A DNA stretch of 54,256 nucleotides from Bradyrhizobiaceae bacterium (GTDB lineage: Bacteria > Pseudomonadota > Alphaproteobacteria > Rhizobiales > Xanthobacteraceae). Positions 26,500-33,525 of the stretch are shown in pieces (position 1 is the stretch's first letter; each line of letters opens with the position of its first letter). Position numbers and translations under genes: made by a program. The notes beneath the pieces were generated by a model, which was not told the origin of the DNA, did no database searches, and saw only the letters and a program-made list of their open reading frames with translations. The stretch lies in the NCBI GenBank assembly GCA_003105195.1, contig PQAH01000149.1, forward strand, positions 1 to 54,256, in the 5' to 3' direction.

Positions 26500-27072
26500 T
26501 CAGGTCAGTCCGTCGGCGCCGGTGATGCGCTCCGCCGAGAGGCCGCCGACCCGGTGGTTGGGCCGGCCGCGCGTCGCATAGGCGGCGACGATCGCGATCT
26601 CGTCGGGCAGCGGCGCATCGTGCAGGGTGATGCTGATGCCATCATAGTGCGAACGCACGTAGAGGGCATCCTTGTGGGCGAGCGGGACGTCCAGGGTCGC
26701 CCCGGGCGCAGCGCGCTTGGTGAAGGACGAGATCCAGGCCTTGCCGCCGCCGGCCGCTTCGCGCATCACGTTGCCGAACACGGTGGTGAGCATGGCGACG
26801 CCATGCTCCTGCTCGCCGGCAAGCCCGATGATCGCGGCCTTGCCGTAGCTTTGCGGCGCGTGCGGCGCGAGCAGGCCGACCGCGATCGCGCAGATCTCCT
26901 GGCCGATGCCGGCGCTCGCCTCGACCAGGGAGGAGAGGTCCGCCTGATAGCGGCCCGCGAACGGATTTGCGAGCACGGCGACCGCTGCGGCTTTTCGCAG
27001 CGGAGGCACGACCTCCTGCCCGTCCGCGGCGCGGGTCTCGTCGAAGAACGTGAGGATTCGCCTGATCCGCAT
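26500..27072 (-). CDS. AA_synth (DUF1185) family protein
   Basis: A 190-residue protein of the AA_synth/DUF1185 family, recognised by the MRIRRILTFFDETR start, AAVAVLANPFAGRYQ, PQSYGKAAIIG, GEQEHGVAMLT, and the C-terminal IAIVAAYATRGRPNHRVGG. Structures exist for this family but no reaction is established, despite the name. The ATG at 27072 has GGGAGAAAA upstream; a start at 27105 adds eleven residues that run into the ribosome site. It is first in the minus-strand operon with the HpaB-like and enamidase-like genes (23 and 7 bp gaps), so it probably serves the same catabolic pathway. Confidence 0.87.
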   Translation of the reverse strand: MRIRRILTFFDETRAADGQEVVPPLRKAAAVAVLANPFAGRYQADLSSLVEASAGIGQEICAIAVGLLAPHAPQSYGKAAIIGLAGEQEHGVAMLTTVFGNVMREAAGGGKAWISSFTKRAAPGATLDVPLAHKDALYVRSHYDGISITLHDAPLPDEIAIVAAYATRGRPNHRVGGLSAERITGADGLT

Positions 27073-27109
27073 CGGTTTTCTCCCTGCCGGCCGCGCGGGC
27101 AGCATGATC

Positions 27110-27145
27110 TAATTGCTTGCATAATTACCTAACTTCCGAAGCTTT
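27110..27145. promoter_or_regulatory. Putative pathway operator region, copy 2
   Basis: The 23-bp stretch 27123-27145 (AATTACCTAACTTCCG then AAGCTTT) matches copy 1 at 22782-22804 at 16 of 23 positions. It overlaps an inverted repeat TAATT-N8-AATTA (27110-27127). The region is AT-rich in a 70 percent GC context and lies in the divergent spacer between AA_synth and the binding-protein gene. Confidence 0.45.
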
Positions 27146-27270
27146 TCAAGTTCGCCGATCGGTGTTAGCGTCGGCACGTTGGGGCACACGAACGTATATG
27201 CCGAAGTCCCCGAGCCGAGGCATCCGATGACCCGCGCCACGCGGCATCGGTCGAACGAGAGGTGGTCAAC

Positions 27271-28491
27271 ATGATGGGAATGCGCGCGCATTTTGCCGGC
27301 ACGCTGCTCGCCGCCGCGGCGATGGCTGCGGGAGCCTCAGCGGTTCAGGCGCAGAGCCGCGAAGTCGTGATCGGCGCGATCGTGCCGAGCAGCGGCCCGT
27401 TCGCCGAATGGGGCCGCACCAACACGGTGACGCTCAAGATGCTGGAAAAACAGGTCAACGACGCCGGCGGCGTCAACGGCGCCAAGCTGCGCATCGCGAT
27501 CTACGACGACGCGGCACGCCCCGCGCAGGCCGCGAACTCGCTGCGCAAGCTCGTCGGCGACGACAAGGCGCTCGCGGTGGCGGGCCCGCTCACCTCGAGC
27601 GCCTGCGAGGTCACCTTTCCGGTCGCCAACCAGCTCAAGATCGTCGCGACCTCGCAGGCCTCCTCGAAGCCCGGCGTCGCCAAGGCGAACCGGCCCTGGG
27701 CGTTCCGCAACACGGTCGACGAGGGCATCCTCGCCAAGGTGTCGGTGCCCTACTTCAAGAAGAACTTCAATGTTGAATCGGTGGCGTTGATCTACGACGC
27801 CAAGGACGCTGTCTCGACCGCGATCTCGACCCGCATCATGCCGGCGGTGATGACGGCGAATGGCGTCAAGGTGCTCAACGAGAAGGACCCCCTCTCCTTC
27901 AATACCGGCGACCTCGACGTGAGTGCGCAGGTGACCAAGCTGAAGTCGCTCAATCCCGACGGGGTGGTGATCGGCGCCGATTACAGCCAAGCCGTCACGG
28001 TGATCCGCGAGATGAAGCGTCAGGGCCTGGTCAAGCCGGTGATCGGCGGCACGCCGCTGATCTCCTCGGCGATCCTGAAGGCCGCGCCCGAGATCCCGCT
28101 GATCGCGCCCGCGACCTTCTATGCGACCATGAAAGGCGCGCGCGCCGAGAGGTTCGTGGCCGAGCTGCAGCCGCTGCTGCGCAAGGAGTCGGGCCTGCCG
28201 CCCGAGATCGAGCCGAGCATGTACGACGCCAACATCTACGAGATCGTCAGCATGTATATCGACGCCGTGAAGACCGCGGGCGTGAGCGGCAAGCCCGAGG
28301 ACCTCGAGGCGGACCGCACCAAATTGCGCGACCACGTCGCCAAGCTGAAGGGCTTCGAGGGCCTCGGCGGTCCGATCGGCTTCAACGCCGACGGCGACGC
28401 CATCAAGGCCTTCTACATCGTGCAGGGCCAGAACGGCGCCTGGGAGACCAAGGTGCGCGGCTGCAGCTCCGCCAACGGCGGCGGTTGTTGA
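27271..28491 (+). CDS. LIV-type ABC transporter substrate-binding protein (cluster B)
   Basis: A 406-residue periplasmic binding protein (Peripla_BP_6). The signal peptide spans residues 1-27, with VQA before QSREVVIGA. The mature domain opens VIGAIVPSSGPFAEWG and continues with KLRIAIYDDAARPAQAAN. The protein ends in an odd cysteine-containing tail (CSSANGGGC). AGAGGTGG precedes the ATG at 27271; a GTG at 27262 is a less likely start. It is divergent from the AA_synth/HpaB/enamidase operon and heads transporter cluster B, so its ligand is probably that pathway's substrate. Confidence 0.9.
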   Translation: MMGMRAHFAGTLLAAAAMAAGASAVQAQSREVVIGAIVPSSGPFAEWGRTNTVTLKMLEKQVNDAGGVNGAKLRIAIYDDAARPAQAANSLRKLVGDDKALAVAGPLTSSACEVTFPVANQLKIVATSQASSKPGVAKANRPWAFRNTVDEGILAKVSVPYFKKNFNVESVALIYDAKDAVSTAISTRIMPAVMTANGVKVLNEKDPLSFNTGDLDVSAQVTKLKSLNPDGVVIGADYSQAVTVIREMKRQGLVKPVIGGTPLISSAILKAAPEIPLIAPATFYATMKGARAERFVAELQPLLRKESGLPPEIEPSMYDANIYEIVSMYIDAVKTAGVSGKPEDLEADRTKLRDHVAKLKGFEGLGGPIGFNADGDAIKAFYIVQGQNGAWETKVRGCSSANGGGC

Positions 28492-28570
28492 GGGGAGCGG
28501 ATGCTCGCCTGCTGAACGGCCGCGAGCCTGCGCCGCCGTCTTGCGATGGCCCTTCCCCCGACGTTCCCTC

Positions 28571-28653
28571 CCCCTTGTGGGGAGGGACAGGGAGGGGGTA
28601 GCCGCGGACTCAGAGTCTGCCGCCACCCCCTCCCGGCCGTCCCCCACAAGGGG
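28571..28653. repeat. Large imperfect inverted repeat between binding-protein and permease genes
   Basis: Two 29-nt arms, 28571-28599 (CCCCTTGTGGGG then AGGGACAGGGAGGGGGT) and 28625-28653, are near-exact reverse complements, differing at only a few positions in the middle. The loop of 25 nt holds a smaller palindrome, GACTCAGAGTC (28607-28617). The CCCCTTGTGGGGAGGG core is a familiar dispersed alphaproteobacterial repeat. It fills most of the 206-bp gap between the binding protein and LivH-like genes. Confidence 0.65.
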
Positions 28654-28697
28654 CGGAGCGCGACGCGCCGCTTGCGTCTCATTGAGGACACCCTCCG

Positions 28698-29576
28698 ATG
28701 CTCCTCCAGCAATTGGTGAACGGGCTTACGCTCGGCGCGGTCTATACGCTGATCGCGCTGTCGTTCTCGCTCGTGATGGGGATCCTCGGCATCCTCAATA
28801 TCGCGATCGCCGAGCTGTTCATGATCGGCGGCTTCCTCGGCTTTGCGGCGATCGCGGCGGGCCTGCCGCTGCCGGCCGCGGTCGCGGTCGGGATGGCCGG
28901 CGCCGCGGCGATCGCGTTCCTGATCGAGAAGATCGCCTACCAGCCGCTGCGCGACGCGCCGCTGATCACGCCGCTGCTTTCCACCCTCGGCGTCTCGATC
29001 ATCCTGCAGAACGTCGCGACCAATGTCTGGGGCTCGGACCCGCTGCAGCTGCCGGCCGAGTGGTTCGACCGGCGCTTCCAGCTCGGGCCGGTCAGCATCG
29101 GGGCGATGCAGCTGGTCGTGATCGGCGTGACCGTGGCGCTGGTCGCCCTGCTCGCCTACCTGGTGCAGCGGACCTCGGTCGGACGGGCGCTGCGCGCGGT
29201 CGCCGAAAACCGCGACATCGCGCGCCTGCTCGGCGTCTCGGCGAGCCGCATCACGCTCCTCGCCTTCATGCTCTCGGGCGCGCTCGCGGGCGCCGCCGGC
29301 GTGATGATCAGCCTGCATTACGCGGCGATCACGCCCTATGTCGGGGTCGAGACCGGACTCAAGGCGATCGCCGTGATGGTGGTCGGCGGCGTGACGCGCA
29401 TCTTCGGCGCGCTGATCGCGGGACCGCTCATCGGCATCGTCGAGGTGCTGACCGTCGCCTACGGAGGCTCGCAGGTGCGCGACCTCGTGGTCTACGGGCT
29501 GATGATCCTGATCCTGCTGTTGCGCCCGCAGGGGATTCTCGGCGGCGCGCGCACCGACCTGGGGCAGCGCGTCTGA
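28698..29576 (+). CDS. LIV-type ABC permease, LivH-like (cluster B)
   Basis: A 292-residue permease with about eight helices. LivH markers are QQLVNGLTLGAVYTLIALSFSL-like N-terminus, MGILGILNIA, the coupling region GRALRAVAENRDIARLLGVS and the LLRPQGILGG C-terminus. GAGGACACC precedes the ATG. It follows the large inverted repeat and its stop shares one base with the next start (TGATG at 29574-29578). Confidence 0.9.
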   Translation: MLLQQLVNGLTLGAVYTLIALSFSLVMGILGILNIAIAELFMIGGFLGFAAIAAGLPLPAAVAVGMAGAAAIAFLIEKIAYQPLRDAPLITPLLSTLGVSIILQNVATNVWGSDPLQLPAEWFDRRFQLGPVSIGAMQLVVIGVTVALVALLAYLVQRTSVGRALRAVAENRDIARLLGVSASRITLLAFMLSGALAGAAGVMISLHYAAITPYVGVETGLKAIAVMVVGGVTRIFGALIAGPLIGIVEVLTVAYGGSQVRDLVVYGLMILILLLRPQGILGGARTDLGQRV

Positions 29577-30412
29577 TGTCCACCTATTACGCGGGCCTGT
29601 TCGCCGATGTCGGGATCCTGCTGCTCGGGGCGCTCAGCGTCTACGTGATCCTGGCGACCGGGCAGCTCTCCCTCGGCAATGCCGGGTTCATGGGGATCGG
29701 CGCCTATCTCGCGTCCTATCTCACGGTCACGCTGCAGTGGCCGCTCACGGCGGCGCTGGTCGCGGCGGCGCTCGCCTGCGGCGCGATCGGCATCATCGTC
29801 GGCTTTCCGGCGCTGCGGCTGCGCGGCATCTATCTCGCCATGGCGACGCTCGGCTTCGGCGAGATGGTGCGCAGCTTCTTCCTCAACTTCGAGCCCATGG
29901 GCGGCTCGGGCGGCTTCCACGGCATGACCCACGTCTCGCTCGGCACGATCTGGCTCTGGGCCGGCGGCGTGCTCCTCGCGGTGCTGGTGCTGGAGCGCTC
30001 GCGCCTCTGGCTCGAGCTGCGCGCCGTGCACGACGACGAGACCGCGGCCGGCCTGGTCGGGCTCGACACCACCCTCACCAAGGTGGGCGCCTTCGGCTTC
30101 GGCGCCGCGATCGCGGCGATCGCGGGCGGCCTGTTCGCGCACCACCACGTCTATATCGAGCCCGCCAATTTCGGCTTCGAGCGCTCGATCGAGTTCGTGC
30201 TCGCCGTGATCCTCGGCGGCTCCACGGTCGGCCCGGGCGCGCTGGTCGGCGCCATGCTGATCGTGATGCTGCCCGAATGGCTGCGCGTGGTCGCCGACTG
30301 GCGCCTCGCCGCCTTCGGCGCGTTCCTGATCCTGGTGCTGCTGACGCGACGCCAGGGCATCCTCGACCGGCCGCTCCTGGCACGGCTCGCGTTCCGCCGG
30401 AGCGCCGCATGA
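29576..30412 (+). CDS. LIV-type ABC permease, LivM-like (cluster B)
   Basis: A 278-residue permease. The LivM signature LATGQLSLGNAGFMGIGAYL lies at about residues 28-47 and the coupling segment LELRAVHDDETAAGLVGLD follows. It is shorter than the cluster A LivM because it lacks an extra N-terminal helix and the basic tail. Starts at 29576 by stop-start overlap and overlaps livG by 4 nt (ATGA at 30409). Confidence 0.9.
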   Translation: MSTYYAGLFADVGILLLGALSVYVILATGQLSLGNAGFMGIGAYLASYLTVTLQWPLTAALVAAALACGAIGIIVGFPALRLRGIYLAMATLGFGEMVRSFFLNFEPMGGSGGFHGMTHVSLGTIWLWAGGVLLAVLVLERSRLWLELRAVHDDETAAGLVGLDTTLTKVGAFGFGAAIAAIAGGLFAHHHVYIEPANFGFERSIEFVLAVILGGSTVGPGALVGAMLIVMLPEWLRVVADWRLAAFGAFLILVLLTRRQGILDRPLLARLAFRRSAA

Positions 30413-31173
30413 GAGCGATCGCGCCGCAGCCTCTGCTCGATCTTGCGAACGTCAGCAAGATGTTCGGCGGCGTCAGCGCGCTATCCGACGTCTCGATCCG
30501 CATCCCGGAGGGCCGCATCGTCGGCGTGATCGGCCCGAACGGCGCCGGCAAGACCACGCTGTTCAATGTCGTGACCGGCGCGTTCCGGGCGAGCAGCGGT
30601 GCCGTCACCTTCGCGGACGAGCCGATCACCCACTGGCCCTCCTACCGCATCGCCCGCGCCGGCATCGCGCGCACCTTCCAGAACATCCGCCTGTTCGCCA
30701 GCATGACGGTGTTCGAGCATCTGCTGGTGGCGCAGCCGCACCAGGGCGCGGGCATCCGCCGCTTCCTGCCGGCGCGCCGCGCCGATCCGGAAGCCTGGCG
30801 GCGGGCCGAGGAGGCGCTCGCCTTCTTCGGCCTCGCCGCCTACCGAGACCGGATCGCGGCCTCCCTGCCCTATGGGATCCAGCGCAAGGTCGAAATGGCG
30901 CGCGCGCTCACCGCGCGGCCCCGCTTGCTGCTGCTCGACGAGCCGGTCGCCGGCATGAACCACGACGAGGCTGCGGAGCTGCGCACGCTGCTGCGGCAGC
31001 TGCAGGATCGCGGCCTGACCATCCTCTCGATCGAGCACGACATGGCCTTCGTGATGACCCTGTGCGAGATGCTCTACGTGCTCGATTTCGGCGTGCTGAT
31101 CGCGGAAGGTTCGCCGGCCGAGATCCGGTCCAACCCGGTGGTGATCGACGCTTATCTGGGGAGCGAGGCCTGA
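30409..31173 (+). CDS. LIV-type ABC ATPase, LivG-like (cluster B)
   Basis: A 254-residue ATPase with Walker A GPNGAGKTT, the LivG segment ARTFQNIRLFASMTVFEHLL, signature LPYGIQRKVEMARAL, Walker B LLLLDEPVAGMNHDE and switch His in SIEHDM. Unlike its cluster A counterpart the Walker B Glu is followed by Pro and the signature keeps its Gly. The stop overlaps the livF start by one base at 31173. Confidence 0.9.
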   Translation: MRAIAPQPLLDLANVSKMFGGVSALSDVSIRIPEGRIVGVIGPNGAGKTTLFNVVTGAFRASSGAVTFADEPITHWPSYRIARAGIARTFQNIRLFASMTVFEHLLVAQPHQGAGIRRFLPARRADPEAWRRAEEALAFFGLAAYRDRIAASLPYGIQRKVEMARALTARPRLLLLDEPVAGMNHDEAAELRTLLRQLQDRGLTILSIEHDMAFVMTLCEMLYVLDFGVLIAEGSPAEIRSNPVVIDAYLGSEA

Positions 31174-31898
31174 TGCTGTCGCTGCGCGGGCTCGAGGTCT
31201 TCTACGGTCCGATCCGCGCCGTGCGCGGCGTCGATCTCGACGTGCAGGCGGGCGAGATCGTGGCGCTGATCGGCGCCAACGGCGCCGGCAAGTCGACCAC
31301 CGTACGTGCAATCGCCGGCTTGCTGCCGTTCCGGGGCGAGATCCGCTTCGACGGGCGCACGCTGCAGCCGAACGCAGCCGAGCGCAACCTGCGCGCCGGC
31401 ATCGCTCTGGTGCCTGAGGGCCGCGGCATCCTCGGCCGCATGACGGTCGAGGAGAACCTGCTGATGGGCCTCTATGGCCGCTCCGACCGCGCCGAGGCCG
31501 CCACCGACATGGCGCGCATGCGCGAGCGTTTCCCGATCCTGAGGGCGCGCGCCGACGCGCTCGCAAGCCAGCTCAGCGGCGGCGAGCAGCAGATGCTGGC
31601 GATCGCGCGTGCCCTGCTCTCGCGCCCGCGCCTGCTGCTGCTCGACGAGCCCTCCCTCGGCCTGGCGCCGAAGATGAGCGATCTCGTCTTCCGCCTGATC
31701 TCCTCGCTGCGCGATGAGGGCGTCACCGTGCTGCTGGTCGAGCAGAAGGCGCGGCAGACCCTGAGGGTCGCGGACCGCGCCTACCTCCTGGAGACCGGAC
31801 GTGTGGTAACCTCCGGAACCGCGGCGGAGCTGTCCGACGATTCGCTGATCTCGGAGACCTTTCTGGGGGGAACCACGGGGCGCGCGCAGCACGGATGA
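31173..31898 (+). CDS. LIV-type ABC ATPase, LivF-like (cluster B)
   Basis: A 241-residue LivF of normal length. Walker A GANGAGKST, VPEGRGILGRMTVEENL, signature LSGGEQQM, Walker B LLLLDEPSLGLAP and LVEQKARQTL are all intact. It lacks any C-terminal extension, in contrast to the cluster A LivF. A MarR-family gene begins 30 bp later and is likely co-transcribed. Confidence 0.9.
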   Translation: MLSLRGLEVFYGPIRAVRGVDLDVQAGEIVALIGANGAGKSTTVRAIAGLLPFRGEIRFDGRTLQPNAAERNLRAGIALVPEGRGILGRMTVEENLLMGLYGRSDRAEAATDMARMRERFPILRARADALASQLSGGEQQMLAIARALLSRPRLLLLDEPSLGLAPKMSDLVFRLISSLRDEGVTVLLVEQKARQTLRVADRAYLLETGRVVTSGTAAELSDDSLISETFLGGTTGRAQHG

Positions 31899-31928
31899 CC
31901 GTGCGTCCCGCAACAATGGATCAAGAAC

Positions 31929-32528
31929 ATGGCCGGTAACGCACGCAAGCGCGCCGCAGGCGCCGCTCCGACCGCGCATCCGCGCAAGGCGGCGCGGCGG
32001 GTGCGGCCGATGCCGCTCACCATCTCGCGCCCCGAGCTGATCATCAACGGCCGCGACAAGGAATTCCGCGAGCTCGTGCACAATCTGTTCGGCTTCCTGG
32101 CGCTGCACGAGCGCATCCGCGCGGGACACGCCCGCTTCATCGGGCTCGCCGGCATCGAATACACGGTGCTGATCTCGATCGCCCACCTCTCGCTGGAAGG
32201 CGACGTCAACATCAAGACCGTCGCCGACCACCTGCATCTCTCGGGCGCCTTCATCACCTCGACGGCGCAGCGGCTACTGCGCCTCGGGCTGATCCACAAG
32301 ACGGTGGATTCCGCCGACCGGCGGCGGGTCACGCTCACGGTGTCCAACAAGGGGCGCGCCGCCCTCGAGGGACTCGCCCCGGTGCAGCGGCGCATCAACG
32401 ATGCGGAATTCTCCTGCCTGAGCCGCAAGGAATTCAAATGGCTGAACGGCCTCACCCGGCGGCTGATCGAGTGCGGCGAGGAGGCCGTGAGCCTGCAGAC
32501 CTACCTGCATGCCAGCGCGCGACCCTGA
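31929..32528 (+). CDS. MarR-family transcriptional regulator (cluster B)
   Basis: A 199-residue regulator. A basic, alanine-rich N-terminal tail of about 30 residues precedes the MarR fold. The winged helix is clear: IKTVADHLHLSGAFITSTAQRLLRLGLI then the wing DSADRRRVTLTVSNKG (about residues 98-140). It follows livF of cluster B by 30 bp and is the nearest candidate to control the transporter and the divergent catabolic operons through the two similar motifs at 22782 and 27123; that link is inference. Confidence 0.87.
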   Translation: MAGNARKRAAGAAPTAHPRKAARRVRPMPLTISRPELIINGRDKEFRELVHNLFGFLALHERIRAGHARFIGLAGIEYTVLISIAHLSLEGDVNIKTVADHLHLSGAFITSTAQRLLRLGLIHKTVDSADRRRVTLTVSNKGRAALEGLAPVQRRINDAEFSCLSRKEFKWLNGLTRRLIECGEEAVSLQTYLHASARP

Positions 32529-32684
32529 CGCCGCCGCCGAAATTCTATGATCAATCAATGGGATAGGCCGGACGCACAACGCGCCGATCGCGGGCGTCGA
32601 CGCCATTCGTGCCGGGGGGCGGCTGCTGCGGAACCGAACCGGCCGCCACGGCGTTGGAGATTTGCGGTGAGGTGGCCGCAGCGC

Positions 32685-33092
32685 ATGACAGCAACCGTTC
32701 ACAATCTCGCGCCCGCAGCCGTCCCGCGCCGACGGTCCGTCCTCGTCGTCGAGGACGAGATCATGGTGCGCCTGATGATCGCCGACGACCTGCGGGATGC
32801 CGGCTTCGTGGTGATCGAGGCCGCCAATGCCGACGAGGCGCTCACGGTCCTGCGCAGCTCGACGGCGGTGGACGTGCTGCTCACGGACATCCGCATGCCC
32901 GGGTCGATGGACGGCCTCGCGCTCGCTGCCGCGGCGCGGGAGGGCTGGCCGCACCTGAAGGTCGTGGTCGCGTCCGGCTTCTTTCCCGAGCGGCCGCGGC
33001 CCGAGATCGTCGACGCCACCTTCACCAAGCCGTACGAGACCCGGCGCGTCGTCCGGCGGATCAAAGAGCTGACGTCCGACACCCGCCGATGA
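32685..33092 (+). CDS. Single-domain response regulator (receiver)
   Basis: A 135-residue stand-alone receiver domain. Acidic pocket VVEDE, phosphoacceptor Asp68 in LLTDIRMPG, the Thr/Ser switch region VVASG and the conserved Lys in FTKPYE are all present. There is no DNA-binding or enzymatic output domain. I chose the ATG at 32685 (MTATVHNL); upstream in-frame sequence lacks family features. It overlaps the next receiver gene by 4 nt, forming a tandem pair. Confidence 0.85.
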   Translation: MTATVHNLAPAAVPRRRSVLVVEDEIMVRLMIADDLRDAGFVVIEAANADEALTVLRSSTAVDVLLTDIRMPGSMDGLALAAAAREGWPHLKVVVASGFFPERPRPEIVDATFTKPYETRRVVRRIKELTSDTRR

Positions 33093-33508
33093 CGTCCGAA
33101 GAAACGAGGGCGGAGGCGCCGGGCGGCGCCGACTGCGTCCTGGTGGCGGAGGGCGAGGTGCTGATCCGCATGGTGATCGCCCAGTACCTGCGCGACTGCG
33201 GCTACAAGGTCATCGAGGCCGCGACCACGGACGAAGCCGTCGCCGTGCTCGAGCATCCCGATTTCTCGGTGCAGGTGGTGCTCTCCGACGCCGAGATGCG
33301 GGGCCGGCTGGACGGCTTCGGCTTCGCCCAATGGGTGAGACAGCACAAGCCGGGGCTGCCCGTGATCCTGGTCGGCAGCCCGGTGCGCGCGGCCGAAGCC
33401 GCGGCCGACCTGTGCGACGACGGGCCCATGGTGGAGAAGCCCTACGAACCGCAGATCGTGGTGGACCGGATCCGCCGGCTGCTGGCGGCGCGGCCGCGGC
33501 CCAAGTAG
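33089..33508 (+). CDS. Single-domain response regulator, altered acidic pocket
   Basis: A 139-residue receiver domain translationally coupled to the preceding one (ATGA at 33089). Phosphoacceptor Asp67 (VLSDAEMRG) and Lys117 (VEKPYEP) are kept, but the acidic pair that normally reads (E/D)D reads Glu21-Gly22 (LVAEGE), so one Mg-binding acid is missing. The Thr/Ser position is VGSP. It may be phosphorylated poorly or act unphosphorylated. About 35 percent of positions appear to match the neighbour by eye, so a tandem duplication followed by divergence is likely. Confidence 0.82.
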   Translation: MTSEETRAEAPGGADCVLVAEGEVLIRMVIAQYLRDCGYKVIEAATTDEAVAVLEHPDFSVQVVLSDAEMRGRLDGFGFAQWVRQHKPGLPVILVGSPVRAAEAAADLCDDGPMVEKPYEPQIVVDRIRRLLAARPRPK

Positions 33509-33525
33509 CATCAAGGGTTGCGGCC

